Positions 35,830-45,150 of a DNA stretch of 64,000 nt are shown piece after piece. Made by a program: the position numbers and the translations under genes. This DNA comes from JAUNBN01 sp036645935 (GTDB lineage Bacteria; Bacillota; Clostridia; Oscillospirales; Ruminococcaceae), in the NCBI GenBank assembly GCA_036645935.1, contig JAVXNE010000001.1, forward strand, positions 434,001 to 498,000, read 5' to 3'. How positions within the stretch are numbered: the first letter of the stretch is position 1; the number at the start of each line of letters is the position of its first letter. The notes under the pieces are model-generated. The model made no database searches and had not been told where the DNA came from. It was given only the letters and a program-made list of their open reading frames with translations.

Positions 35830-36031
35830 ATGGGATGTGATTGAATTTTTGATCTAATGCGCAGTTCGATCGTTTAATATCAGATATTTTCGTCAAAGCA
35901 CAAGCAATCTTGCCGCAACTCGGAATCACATCAAAACTCCGAACGCCGACAATCGCGCAGACACCGCCTGCCGCGTGAAAATGGGTAGTGGCGTCATCCT
36001 GCGAAGCTGTCCGAACTTTATAACAATGCCG

Positions 36032-36066
36032 AAAGGCCGTATCTACACAGAGTAGATACGGCCTTT
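36032..36066. terminator. Strong intrinsic terminator
   Basis: Perfect 15-base-pair stem (AAAGGCCGTATCTAC) with five-base loop and flanking A/T runs; it can serve the DUF4430 gene (+) and the zinc-ribbon gene (-). Confidence 0.9.
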
Positions 36067-36184
36067 TCAAATTCATTAATTCATGCGCTCGGCACCGTTT
36101 CGCGTCCATTGCCTCTCGGCTTGAGCATTTCTGTTGTCTGTGATTGCAATTCAGCGCCTATACGTTTAAAAGATGCGCGTCAAG

Positions 36185-36628
36185 CTATTTTGTGAGAAAC
36201 TTCCATGCCGCTATTTTGTTGATCATGCTGGAAATCCATGTGAACAATTCCGGCCACACGATCCATGTAAACACAATCAGTGCCAACATCACGAGAAAAT
36301 AGAGCAGCGCGCCGCGCGCAAAGTCTCTCTTGTTTTTATTTACACCCCAACCGAACGCCCACCTGAACAGCATGACAATGTTGAGCACGGGGATGCCCAG
36401 CAAGAACAGCATTCCAAAAAAGCGAAATATGCCAAGGGGTTTCGTGAGCTCTTCCTCTGAGATGTTTGGCCGCTCTTTTTTCTTTTTTTCGGGCTTTACA
36501 GGTGCTGCCTCCAGATGTGCGGGGTTCGCTGAAATCTCTGCACTGTCGCTCACCGCGAGCTTTTCACCGCAAGTGGTGCAGAACTCTGTTCCGTCGGGCA
36601 CCACGGCCCCGCATTTAGGACAATTCAT
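36185..36628 (-). CDS. Zinc-ribbon membrane protein
   Basis: 147 residues. N-terminal zinc ribbon (CPKCGAVVPDGTEFCTTCG, 3-21), a charged lysine-rich linker (45-55), then two membrane helices (about 65-88 and 105-128). Such proteins occur widely in Clostridia; function unknown. Ribosome site AAGGAG. Confidence 0.85.
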   Translation of the reverse strand: MNCPKCGAVVPDGTEFCTTCGEKLAVSDSAEISANPAHLEAAPVKPEKKKKERPNISEEELTKPLGIFRFFGMLFLLGIPVLNIVMLFRWAFGWGVNKNKRDFARGALLYFLVMLALIVFTWIVWPELFTWISSMINKIAAWKFLTK

Positions 36629-36745
36629 ACAGCATTTCTCCTTTTTACTTAAAATTCACTGGAATATTCATGACAAAAGGATACCATCTTTTCATCGTCA
36701 TTACAATACAATTATTTCCTGCACACTCTTTTTCGGAGCCACTCA

Positions 36746-36774
36746 TTGCGGGTTTGTAAAAGATACTGTATTAT
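36746..36774 (+). promoter_or_regulatory. Promoter of the MscS gene
   Basis: TTGCGG, 17 bases, TATTAT, about 140 bases upstream of the start codon. Long leader, otherwise unremarkable. Confidence 0.5.
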
Positions 36775-36912
36775 GATTGCTACCATGCCACACGGCAAAA
36801 AAACAATGCCGAGGCGGGTCGGCAGCCGCGATACTGGAAATTTGCGCATTCGGGACATTGCTCACACATCAATGCCGCATTCTCATTCACTTAAAACAGG
36901 AGCGCTCAATCA

Positions 36913-37893
36913 ATGAAAAGCTTAAATTCGCACAAGTTGAGTTCGGCTATACTGCATCTTTTGGCAATGACGGCCGCGCTCGTGTTTTTGCTGAACCCAA
37001 AATTTATCCCTTTTTTGAGCGATAGCACACGTAATGCCCTCTCAAAGTCGCTTGCCGCTAATTTCGGGCGCGCCGCAAAAGATACAGACGAGTTTGCGTT
37101 GCTAAGTGTGCCGACGCTTGTAAACGTGCTTGCAGTCATCCTGCTGGTTTCGCTTATATCCAAACTGCTCCGGCTGATTTTGAGCAAGATGAATTTCAAG
37201 CGCAACCGCAGCCGGACTGTCGTTGAACTTATAAGCTCTGTCATCCGATACACGGCGGGGCTCACGATACTCGTGTGGTGCCTGTCTCTCGTCGGCGTCA
37301 ATCTCGGCGGTATATTCGCAAGCCTCGGAATTTTGAGCCTGATTGTCGGCTTTGGCGCACAAAGTCTCATTGCCGACATTATAACCGGAGTTTTCATTAT
37401 CTTTGAGGGACAGTACAATATCGGAGACGTGATCGTGCTCGACAATTTCCGAGGCACCGTCCGCAAAATCGGCGTGCGCACGACAACTCTCGAAGACGCA
37501 GGCGGCAATCTCAAGATAATCAACAATTCGGATATACGCAACATGCAAAATCTCTCGAGAAACCTCTCGGTTGCGCTGTGCGATATCAGCGTCTCTTACG
37601 ACGACGATTTCGCCGAGACGGAAAAGAAAATTCTCGAGTTTTTGCCCGATATCACAGCGGCGCATCCCGAGCTTTTCGTCGGAAATGTGGAATATCTCGG
37701 TATCGAGCAGTTCGGTGATTCGGCGATAACGCTGCGATTTGTCGCGCATGTGCGCGAGGAGAACATCTTTGCCGCGACCCGCGCGCTGCGGCGCGAGGTT
37801 CGGCTCGGATTTACGAGGCACAGCATCGAGATACCGTACAATCGCCTCGTGATCCAATGCGACAGCCGCAATGATTTCTCTGAAAAGCTGTGA
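36913..37893 (+). CDS. MscS-type mechanosensitive channel
   Basis: Opens under membrane tension to release solutes on osmotic downshock. 326 residues: membrane helices near 12-30, 68-85 and 110-135; the pore helix region SLGILSLIVGFGAQSLIADIITGVFIIFEGQYNIGDVIVL is the family signature, followed by the beta domain (GTVRKIGVRTTTLEDAGGNL, VSYDDDF). Ribosome site CAGGAG. Terminator at 37951. Confidence 0.95.
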   Translation: MKSLNSHKLSSAILHLLAMTAALVFLLNPKFIPFLSDSTRNALSKSLAANFGRAAKDTDEFALLSVPTLVNVLAVILLVSLISKLLRLILSKMNFKRNRSRTVVELISSVIRYTAGLTILVWCLSLVGVNLGGIFASLGILSLIVGFGAQSLIADIITGVFIIFEGQYNIGDVIVLDNFRGTVRKIGVRTTTLEDAGGNLKIINNSDIRNMQNLSRNLSVALCDISVSYDDDFAETEKKILEFLPDITAAHPELFVGNVEYLGIEQFGDSAITLRFVAHVREENIFAATRALRREVRLGFTRHSIEIPYNRLVIQCDSRNDFSEKL

Positions 37894-37950
37894 GAAGCAA
37901 CGACTCCCGCGACCGACCCTCTCTTCTAAAGGATATCTTGTGCATACCGT

Positions 37951-37981
37951 GTGGCACCACCACAAACGGTGTCACCTTTTT
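37951..37981 (+). terminator. Intrinsic terminator of the MscS gene
   Basis: GTGGCACC, nine-base loop, GGTGTCAC (one mismatch), then CTTTTTGG, 58 bases after the stop. Confidence 0.7.
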
Positions 37982-38218
37982 GGCTCCTTGCATTCAGCTC
38001 ATGTCTATGACCAATATGGCGGGAACTGCGTGCTTTCATGTTCGCCACCTCACACAAAAAATGACGGTTAACCGGTGAGATTTTTGCAGCTGCTGTGACG
38101 GGCTTGAAGTTGTCTTTTGCAATTCAGTCGTGTCTGCTCTGTTTGGTGGGTCGAGCATTTTAACGTGTCCGTCTTTGCTAAATCTAATTGCCAGTTTGCC
38201 TTAACAGGTGCGGCATTT

Positions 38219-39277
38219 TCAGTTTTGCTGTTTCTGAAGCTTTCGCAGCAGCTCGCCGTATCTTTCGCGGTTTGAAGCTGCAGAGAACCTGAGGTCGTTT
38301 GTTATATCTTGCAGAAGCATATCCTTTATCAATGGCACGTCGCCGACAGATTTTTTGCGGATTTCGTAGAAAAGTTCGTTGTCTCCAAATGCACTTTCGG
38401 CCGTTTCGATAGCATCTACCGAGTCAATGAGCAGCTCGACCGCCCTGTCCGCCTCACCTTTTCTAAGGTACACTTCGGCAAGCAGTCCATCCGACATCGA
38501 GAATTTCATTGCAAACAGTTCTGAGAGCTTTTTGTGAAGCTCAAGCAACTGTATCGCCCGCTCGTCACTCTCACACAGCGTTTTGTCTGCAAGAGAACAC
38601 AGATATGTCAGCGCTATGTTCAGAGTTTGAAAAAGCGCGCTTTGCAGAAGTTCTCTCGCCTCATGCACCCTGCCCTGGCGGCTGCGGATGCTCGCAAGCA
38701 GCTGAACCGGCGCGGGTTCGGCTTTCGGAAGCTCGTTCAAAATTGCCTCCGCGCCATCCAAATCCCCCTCTGCGATCTTTATGCTTGCAAGCATATGTGC
38801 TGCACTCGCGCAGAGCGCGGCGTCTCCGCTTGCTAAAATCTCCTCCAGCTGGATCTTTGCAAAGCTTTCTGTCTCTCCCCGCTCGACAGAGTCGTCCGCA
38901 TTTATGATTGGAAGCCCCCTCACAACCGCGGCGAGATTAAACTTGAGAGCGTTGCAGTTTGGATATTCGTATAGCAGCTCATTCGCAAGCTCAAGCGCTT
39001 GCCTCGCGCCGCAATTGCGACATCTGTCGGCGACCTCATTCGCGAGCGTTCCCACCTGTTCGCCTGAAAGTTTTGCTTCAAATGAAAGCAGAACATTCAC
39101 GTTTGTCCCGAGCGCCCTTGCAATCGGAGCAAGCAGTGTGATGTCGGGATAGCTCGCCACTGTCTCCCATTTGCTGACAGCGGCAGCGGACACTCCGACG
39201 AGTTCCGCAAGCGACTTCTGTGTGAGGTTTTCGCTTTTTCTGAGATTTGAAATCAGCGAACCAATCTGAAGTTTCAT
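38219..39277 (-). CDS. XRE-family regulator with C-terminal TPR-like repeats
   Basis: 352 residues. HTH of the cI/Cro type at the N-terminus (LTQKSLAELVGVSAAAVSKWETVASYPD, 18-45), then a long all-helical domain rich in Ala and Leu, with repeats of TPR kind (ELANELLYEYPNCNALKFNL, AEGDLDGAEAILNEL, RQGRVHEARELL, RKGEADRAVELL). Resembles peptide- or metabolite-sensing regulators that use TPRs. No close partner gene. Target unknown. Confidence 0.9.
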   Translation of the reverse strand: MKLQIGSLISNLRKSENLTQKSLAELVGVSAAAVSKWETVASYPDITLLAPIARALGTNVNVLLSFEAKLSGEQVGTLANEVADRCRNCGARQALELANELLYEYPNCNALKFNLAAVVRGLPIINADDSVERGETESFAKIQLEEILASGDAALCASAAHMLASIKIAEGDLDGAEAILNELPKAEPAPVQLLASIRSRQGRVHEARELLQSALFQTLNIALTYLCSLADKTLCESDERAIQLLELHKKLSELFAMKFSMSDGLLAEVYLRKGEADRAVELLIDSVDAIETAESAFGDNELFYEIRKKSVGDVPLIKDMLLQDITNDLRFSAASNRERYGELLRKLQKQQN

Positions 39278-39431
39278 GATAATCCACCTTCACTATTTTG
39301 AGCAAAGCGCTTTGTTCAAGTTATAGTATATTCTCAAACACCGCCGTCCACAATGGAGGCAAGGTTGCCTGACAGTTGTTTGATGTCGATTGCAGGTTGA
39401 GTTTGGGTATCTAACTATTTTTTTAGACTGC

Positions 39432-39489
39432 AAAAAAGCTCACCATCGCGAAAACGCACAGGGCGCATGGGCAAAATGGTGAGCTTTTT
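39432..39489. terminator. Hairpin shared by the XRE-TPR and ABC ATPase sides
   Basis: Stem AAAAAAGCTCACCAT with its complement (ATGGTGAGCTTTTT) around a 29-base loop. Because of the long loop and A/T ends it is probably a terminator for the ABC ATPase gene ending at 39528 on the minus strand. Confidence 0.7.
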
Positions 39490-39527
39490 GTAATGTGTGT
39501 TATACCTTGGGCAAAATTTGCACGCCC

Positions 39528-40649
39528 TCATTCGGGAAGCAGGTTTTCCTGTGTTTTGGGGTCAAACAGCTGCGCGCGCAACGCCGAAAATGTTATCGCA
39601 ATCTCGTCCTTGTCTTGAAACCCGCCATGCTTGAGCGCGGCGCTGTCCGTCGCAATGCTCATGACGCACTCGCGTTCGCATGCGGTGAGGTGAACACAGA
39701 TTTCTCCGCCCATCAGCTCTGACAATTCAACTGTGGCTATCACTGCGCCGCCGTCGTCTTTATCTGCTATTGTGAGATTTTCGGGGCGTATTCCGAGGAT
39801 AAGCTCGCGCGATTCGATACCCGATGACGAGAGTCTGCTGCTCTGTTCACCATCCAGCTCGATCACCGCATTTCCAAGATGAATCGAATATCGTCCTCTT
39901 TGCTCTTCGAGCTTCACGTCGAAGAAATTCATCTGAGGAGTCCCGATAAATCCCGCGACAAAGATGTTTGCCGGGTGCAGAAAAACGTGTTGCGGCGCGC
40001 CGATCTGCTGTATGCGGCCGTCCCTCATTATCACAAGGCGATCGCCGAGCGTCATCGCCTCGACCTGGTCGTGTGTGACATAGATAAAGGTGGTGTCGAC
40101 CCTGCGGCGCAGCTTGATTATCTCCGCGCGCAGTTCGGTTCGAAGCTTTGCGTCAAGATTGGACAGCGGCTCGTCCATCAAAAACACCGCCGGCTCACGC
40201 ACAAGCGCGCGTCCTATCGCAACGCGCTGCCGCTCTCCACCCGAAAGCTGATTGGGGCGGCGGTGCAAAAGTTCAGTTATACCCAGAAGCTCGGCGGACT
40301 CTTTAATTCTTTGATCCATCTCCGGCTTTGAGACGCCGTCGGCTTTCAGCGGGAACCCCATGTTCTCATAGACTGTCATGTGTGGATAGAGCGCGTAGTT
40401 TTGAAAGACCATTGCGACATCTCGGTCTTTTGGCGGGATGTCGTTCACCAATCTTCCGCCGATATACAGCTCGCCCTCGGAAACCTCCTCAAGCCCTGCA
40501 ATCATACGTAACACCGTGCTTTTTCCACATCCTGAAGGTCCGACAAGCACCACAAATTCTCTGTCCTCAACTTCGAGATTGAAGTCCTGAACCGCGGCGA
40601 GGCTGCCGTCATATACCTTGCTGACGTCTTTCAGCGTGATTTTTGCCAT
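39528..40649 (-). CDS. Sugar ABC transporter ATPase, UgpC/MsmK type
   Basis: 373 residues. ATPase with Walker A GPSGCGKST, Q-loop VFQNYALYPHMTVYENM, signature LSGGERQR, Walker B VFLMDEPLSNLD and H-loop VTHDQ; the C-terminal OB-fold regulatory domain (about 240-370) marks the carbohydrate-uptake CUT1 group, where one ATPase serves many importers. ATG at 40649; ribosome site is weak (AGG at nine bases). No permease or binding protein is nearby, consistent with a shared ATPase. Follows nagB on the same strand with 173 bases between. Confidence 0.94.
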   Translation of the reverse strand: MAKITLKDVSKVYDGSLAAVQDFNLEVEDREFVVLVGPSGCGKSTVLRMIAGLEEVSEGELYIGGRLVNDIPPKDRDVAMVFQNYALYPHMTVYENMGFPLKADGVSKPEMDQRIKESAELLGITELLHRRPNQLSGGERQRVAIGRALVREPAVFLMDEPLSNLDAKLRTELRAEIIKLRRRVDTTFIYVTHDQVEAMTLGDRLVIMRDGRIQQIGAPQHVFLHPANIFVAGFIGTPQMNFFDVKLEEQRGRYSIHLGNAVIELDGEQSSRLSSSGIESRELILGIRPENLTIADKDDGGAVIATVELSELMGGEICVHLTACERECVMSIATDSAALKHGGFQDKDEIAITFSALRAQLFDPKTQENLLPE

Positions 40650-40822
40650 AGCTTTTGCCTGACACCTCACGGGACCGCTCGGCGTCTTGTGCCCTGAAAG
40701 CTCTGCTTTCCGAGCACACCTGTCGGCAGTTCTCCAAACTGCCGACCCGCAGGCCGGAGGCAGATTCGGCTCTCCTTCTTTGCGCGTCGCGGAAAATTTT
40801 CGGAGTTGCCGCGACGACGGCA

Positions 40823-41557
40823 TTATTTTGTGGAGGGTATCAGCGAAAGCGCCTCGTCGTCACCGACAATAATCACATTCCCGTGGAGCTGAAGCACCGA
40901 GGCCGGCACGCCGGGTGTGACCGGGCCGAAAAACGAGTCGCGCACGGCTTTAGCCTTGCTTTCACCGTTGACAACCAACACGATCATGCGGGACTGCATG
41001 ATGTTTCCAATGCCCATCGTGTAGGCAAAATGCGGAACTTTTCCGTCCTCAAAAAAGCGCTTGTTCGCGTTTATTGTGCTCTCTGTGAGCTCAACACAGT
41101 GTGTGTCAAGAACAAACTCGGAACCAGGCTCGTTAAATCCGATATGCCCGTTGTGTCCGAGGCCGAGCAGCTGAAGATCAATCCCGCCCAGTGAGCGAAT
41201 GACCTCGTTGTAGCGCGTGCACTCCTCGTCACTTTCGCTCACAAGTCCGTTTGGAATGTTGACGTTTGTGGGGTTGATGTTTATCTTGCCAAAAAGATGC
41301 TGCTGCATGAAATAGCGATAGCTGTGGCTGTCCTCTCCGCTCATTCCCTTATATTCGTCGAGATTTACCGTTCTAGTGTTTGAGAAATCGAGGTCGCCAT
41401 GTGTACATTTTTCAACGAGCTGTTCGTAGATACCTATCGGGGTAGACCCCGTCGCGAGACCCAGCACCGATTCGGGTTTTAAGGTTACCTGAGCCGAAAT
41501 GATGTTTGCGGCTTTGCGGCACATGCCCTCGTAGTCTGTCGCTCTGTAAATTATCAT
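40823..41557 (-). CDS. nagB: Glucosamine-6-phosphate deaminase
   Basis: Converts glucosamine 6-phosphate to fructose 6-phosphate and ammonia. 244 residues, the usual length. Landmarks: GLATGSTPIGIYEQL (phosphate loop), NLDEYKGM, LGLGHNGHIGFNEPG (active-site region) and the C-terminal GDDEALSL. Start at 41557; the ribosome site (AAGAAG) is weak. Confidence 0.97.
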   Translation of the reverse strand: MIIYRATDYEGMCRKAANIISAQVTLKPESVLGLATGSTPIGIYEQLVEKCTHGDLDFSNTRTVNLDEYKGMSGEDSHSYRYFMQQHLFGKININPTNVNIPNGLVSESDEECTRYNEVIRSLGGIDLQLLGLGHNGHIGFNEPGSEFVLDTHCVELTESTINANKRFFEDGKVPHFAYTMGIGNIMQSRMIVLVVNGESKAKAVRDSFFGPVTPGVPASVLQLHGNVIIVGDDEALSLIPSTK

Positions 41558-41830
41558 CCTTTTAATTTCTTCTTTCTTTGAAGATTTATGAGATTTTTTC
41601 AGCACTCCCTATCCGCAAAAAAGCGGCCGCGCCTCGCGGCATCCCGCTATCTTTCTCTGCTGATCACGCGGCCGATTGCCGCGTCACAATCGCATTTCGT
41701 CAGCGGCGGACGCAGATCAAAATCTCGCATTTATTATACACGATAAATTATCCATACGCTATATTTTCTCCGTTGTTATCTCAAAAAAAATACTTGCAGT
41801 CACTTTTCGGTTGCGCCTCATATCCTGCGG

Positions 41831-41859
41831 TTGTCTTTTTGTGTCACACATTATATAAT
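41831..41859 (+). promoter_or_regulatory. Promoter of the GT2-GtrA gene
   Basis: TTGTCT, 17 bases, TATAAT; transcription would begin near 41866, leaving a short leader to the ATG at 41888. Confidence 0.65.
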
Positions 41860-41887
41860 TACATAAAAACAGGAAGTGAATCAAAAC

Positions 41888-42955
41888 ATGGACAAACTCG
41901 CGGACATCCCCGTAATAGTCCCCTCATTGCAACCCGACGACCGAATCATACACGTCGCCCGTGAGCTGCTCGCGAGCGGGCTTCAGAATATAATTGTGAT
42001 TGACGACGGCAGCGGCCCCAACTACTCCTCATATTATGAAGAGCTCACAGATCTTGGCTGCACCGTGATTCACCACGCAGTCAATCTCGGAAAGGGTCGG
42101 GCGCTGAAGACTGCGTTCAATTATTGCTTTCTGAATTTTCCCGACCTTGTCGGCTGTGTAACCGTCGATTCAGACGGCCAGCACTCTGTGCAAAATGCGC
42201 TCGAATGCATAGAGGCACTCACGATGCACCCCCACTGTCTCATAATGGGCTGCCGCGACTTTTCGAGCGACAATGTGCCATTTAAAAACAGATACGGAAA
42301 CAAAATCACTGTTGGCATGTTCAAGACGATCTGCGGAGTGTCCTGCTCGGACACCCAAACGGGGCTGCGTGCGATACCCGCAGATTTCATGCGCACACTG
42401 ATGAACGTTTCTGGTGAGCGATTTGAGTTTGAATCCTATATGCTGGTCGAGTCTAAAAAGTGCGGCTTTAAAATCTTTGAAGTGCCGATCGAAACGATCT
42501 ATCAGGAAACATACACCACACACTTCAACCCATTTCGCGATTCGTTAAGAATATACGCTATATTTTTCAAATACATCGCAAGCTCGGTCTTTTCAACATG
42601 TGTGGATCTCGCGCTCTTCACTCTCGGCGTCTGGCTTCTCTCCGGAATCGCTCCGACACTCTATATAACAATCGCGACAATCGTCGCCCGCATCATCTCG
42701 TGCGCAATCAACTACACCCTGAATCTCAAGACGGTGTTTAAAACCGATTCGCAAAACTCCCTGCTCAAATATGCGGTGCTCAGCGTCGTGATCATGTTGC
42801 TCTCAGCGCTCGGAGTGACCCTGCTTCACCGCGTGCTCAACATCTCTGAGCTTCCCGTGAAAATTATCGTCGACGTTGTTCTCTTCATCGTCAGCTTTAT
42901 GTCACAACGCGAGTTTGTTTTTGCGGAAAAGAAAAACAAAGAACAGTCAGAATAA
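41888..42955 (+). CDS. Glycosyltransferase family 2 fused to a GtrA-like flippase domain
   Basis: 355 residues. Residues 1-225: GT2 domain of the dolichol-phosphate-mannose synthase kind (VIVPSLQPDDRI, VIDDGSG, NLGKGRALKTAFN, VDSDGQH as the DXD motif). Residues about 235-345: four membrane helices of the GtrA type, which flip or bind polyprenyl-phosphate sugars (VSFMSQREFVF near the end). One protein therefore likely makes and flips a lipid-linked sugar. ATG at 41888 preferred over GTG at 41876 because AGGAAGTG lies nine bases ahead of it. Confidence 0.92.
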   Translation: MDKLADIPVIVPSLQPDDRIIHVARELLASGLQNIIVIDDGSGPNYSSYYEELTDLGCTVIHHAVNLGKGRALKTAFNYCFLNFPDLVGCVTVDSDGQHSVQNALECIEALTMHPHCLIMGCRDFSSDNVPFKNRYGNKITVGMFKTICGVSCSDTQTGLRAIPADFMRTLMNVSGERFEFESYMLVESKKCGFKIFEVPIETIYQETYTTHFNPFRDSLRIYAIFFKYIASSVFSTCVDLALFTLGVWLLSGIAPTLYITIATIVARIISCAINYTLNLKTVFKTDSQNSLLKYAVLSVVIMLLSALGVTLLHRVLNISELPVKIIVDVVLFIVSFMSQREFVFAEKKNKEQSE

Positions 42956-43172
42956 CCAAAAAATGTCTGTCCCTGTAACTTGAGCAAATTTCCCACCTCA
43001 AAAACGTCTTCATCTATTTAGTCCGCGCTTTTCGCCTGCACTCTTAATTTCCTTGCTCATATTAAATCGCGAGAGATAGAAATGTTTTTGCAGTACGTCA
43101 TAAATCCAAAGCCCCGAAAATCTTTCAATCAATACTTGCATAAAGACGGCAATTTTTCACTTAAAAAACAAA

Positions 43173-43196
43173 CCCTGCTGATTTATTTCAGCAGGG
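43173..43196 (-). terminator. Terminator after the decayed PPOX gene
   Basis: Perfect nine-base-pair stem (CCCTGCTGA) with six-base loop, then TTTGTTTTTT on the minus strand, four bases past the old stop codon. Confidence 0.8.
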
Positions 43197-43199
43197 CTG

Positions 43200-43613
43200 T
43201 TAGTTGCATCCTATATTTGTGTGTTTAAAATCAAGCACCGCATCGGCACTCTCAAAGGTAAGCTGAAACAAAACGAGAGAAGGCAATAGATCGGGAATGC
43301 TCATAATATACTCCGGCGGCTTTGCGAGAAACTTTTATTTGATTTTTTCTACGGAAACGATACTTTTACGAGCCATACCGTTTTTCACGCGAATATGTTC
43401 TTCACCGTTGTCCGTAATGGTTGTAAAGGCAACATAAGGGTTTTACTCCAGTTCTGCAATCTTTTGGTTGTCTGCAAAGCTTGAAAAGGACGGTATTTTT
43501 TTGTCATGATCATAATAAAAATGGACATTAGGAAATCCATTTACCGAGTTTACCAGGGCAATTGCAGTCTGTGACTGCAATATTCGTTTAAATTCTTTTC
43601 TATCATCCCATAT
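43200..43613 (-). pseudogene. Pyridoxamine 5'-phosphate oxidase-family protein, decayed
   Basis: Read in one minus-strand frame the region gives a full-length 137-residue PPOX-like protein (KEFKRILQSQTAIALVNSVNG, then NPYVAFTTITDNGEEHIRVK, then LLPSLVLFQLTFESADAVLDF) broken by TAA at 43445-43447 and again at 43338-43340. The original ATG also appears changed to ATA at 43613, seven bases after AAGGAG. The gene was a flavin-binding split-barrel protein of unknown substrate. Overlaps the 3' end of the TfoX remnant. Confidence 0.8.
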
Positions 43614-43935
43614 ACTGTTTCTCCTTTTTCTTTTTAGGCATTGGCAGCTCAGCGCAAGTGGTCGATATAAATGTTGCCAAAAAATCTCTATCATCAATTT
43701 CTTTAAAAACAATATGTGGTTTTGCACCATTGTAGGGCAGCGTGCACTCGGCGTTTGACAGTAATTTACCTGCGGCAGATGTCGGTTTAACCTATACTTA
43801 ATTATCGCAAATTAGTCCCGGCACCTTGCCATAGCAGTAGATGGTATAATCGCCAAACATCTTTTTATTGGTGATTTCCCCTGCAAAGCTCATCTGCTCA
43901 CAATCATATGCAACATAATCAGGTGAAGATGCCAT
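43603..43935 (-). pseudogene. TfoX/Sxy N-terminal-domain protein, decayed
   Basis: The frame from ATG at 43935 reads ADYVAYDCEQMSFAGEI-like sequence, KKMFGDYTIYCYGKVPGLICDN, then TAA and TAG three codons apart where relatives have a short hydrophobic link, and continues KPTSAAGKLLSNAECTLPYNGAKPHIVFKEI to a TGA at 43603. TfoX N-domain proteins are small; in Clostridia they occur alone and are not tied to competence. Two stops make it non-functional. Confidence 0.75.
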
Positions 43936-43960
43936 ATATACAATCTCTATTCTATTGATC

Positions 43961-44350
43961 TTATTTTGTAAATGAACCTATCTCAATTAAATTTCCCTCT
44001 GGGTCATCAACATAGCAAGTTCGCTGTCCCCAAGGTTCTGTTGTAGGCTCTAAGATGGGCACTGCACCATTTGAAACTACCATTTCAACTGTATCATCTA
44101 CCTCAGCATAGTTTTCGACACTCATAGCAATTTCATAATGACCATTTACATCATCCGCATAAGAAAAAGGTCTTTTGGTTATTTGTTCAAAATCATTCCT
44201 GCGATAAAGCAAAAACAAAGTTTCGTCTTTCGCAAGATAGACATTGCTTGCATTTTCTTCTTCCTTTATTTCAAAACCTAGGACATCACGGTAAAATCGC
44301 ACCATCGTTGGCATATCTTTTACAAAAATTCCAAAGCCATCTAATTTCAT
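43961..44350 (-). CDS. VOC-family (glyoxalase/bleomycin-resistance-like) protein
   Basis: 129 residues, intact. Two beta-alpha-beta-beta-beta modules: MKLDGFGIFVKDMPTMVRFYRDVLGFEIKEEE at the start and WGQRTCYVDDPEGNLIEIGSF at the end, both typical. Metal-dependent lyase, dioxygenase or drug-binding roles are possible. Ribosome site AAAGGAGAT. The only intact gene in a run of broken ones, all on this strand and AT-rich. Confidence 0.92.
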   Translation of the reverse strand: MKLDGFGIFVKDMPTMVRFYRDVLGFEIKEEENASNVYLAKDETLFLLYRRNDFEQITKRPFSYADDVNGHYEIAMSVENYAEVDDTVEMVVSNGAVPILEPTTEPWGQRTCYVDDPEGNLIEIGSFTK

Positions 44351-44369
44351 AAAATTTATCTCCTTTGTT

Positions 44370-44781
44370 CTTTCTGATGGGAATTCGCAATACCGTTTTC
44401 ATCTTGGAAATTTCCGCTTTTCGTGGGTCAGAAAGGTAAATTTCGTGATGACGGAGAGTTTATGATAAATCACTTTGCAGACTATGCTCTGCCATAAATG
44501 CTTTCATTTTTCAAGTGTTGCAGGCTCATCATCAAAGCTGCCCTTATGCACACACTGCACGCACAGTCCTTCTGTAAAAGTTACAAGTCTTGCTGCCCTA
44601 AGGTTAAGATGCGGCTTTTTCTTTGCTGTAATTTTGCGGGCAGTGATGAATAACTCACCTGTCACAAAATCCGGCTGGCGAATCATTGATGTCCAGCAAA
44701 ACTCAGACTTGCTGCTATAATCAAACATCTCACCATCGGCAAGCCCCCAGAGCCCCTCCAGCGTCAGCACAACATATTCCT
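44370..44781 (-). pseudogene. GyrI-like small-molecule-binding domain protein, decayed
   Basis: The reading EYVVLTLEGLWGLADGE, MIRQPDFVTGELF and EGLCVQCVHKGSFDDEPATLEK is the C-terminal two thirds of a GyrI-like domain protein; the usual ending (HHEIYLSDPRKAEISKMKTVLR) is present in another frame at about 44380-44440. The N-terminal third is missing and replaced by the HTH remnant. So there are one deletion junction and at least two frameshifts. Confidence 0.65.
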
Positions 44782-44927
44782 TGGAATGCCAGCAGAGGAC
44801 AGCAGCTCAACATCACGATAAATCGTGGGGGGGGGAGACCTCAAAACACTTTGCCATTTCTCCCGCTGGGATATTCTCCTGAGCAGTAAATATACAATTT
44901 CAAATAATCTGTTAATTTGCGCATCAT
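44782..44927 (-). pseudogene. HTH (DeoR/WYL-type) regulator remnant
   Basis: ATG at 44927 with AGAGGTAT upstream. Pieces of an HTH_11 domain appear in three frames: QINRLFEIVYLL, ENIPAGEMAKCFEVSP, and TIYRDVELLSSAGIP. The last shift coincides with nine consecutive G (44827-44835). It joins directly to the GyrI-like remnant, so the region is a deletion fusion of two former genes. Confidence 0.6.
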
Positions 44928-45092
44928 TATACCTCTTTGCTTTTATTATAAGAGGATAGCCCAGCTGAATGCTGCATCGTTGTTTTGCCCAATGTCCCTC
45001 TTTTAACAGGGTGCCTTTTATAACGTGCAGCGCTCAAATTTTAAAAGCTGAAGCATACAACTCTCTGAGCGCTTTGGCACTTGTAACAGACA

Positions 45093-45128
45093 AAAACAGC
45101 CTCACCCTTTAAAGAGCGAGGCTGTTTT
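45093..45128 (-). terminator. Terminator after the ZIP transporter gene
   Basis: Stem AAAACAGCCTC/GAGGCTGTTTT with an imperfect inner part, A/T rich ends, 23 bases past the stop at 45151. Confidence 0.75.
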
Positions 45129-45150
45129 GAACTAAATTTTAACAGTGACC

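Noticed and set aside
43443..43730. A 95-codon open frame on the minus strand.
   Set aside because: It is a chimera: the first part is TfoX DNA read in a wrong frame, the second part is the N-terminus of the decayed PPOX gene up to its first stop.
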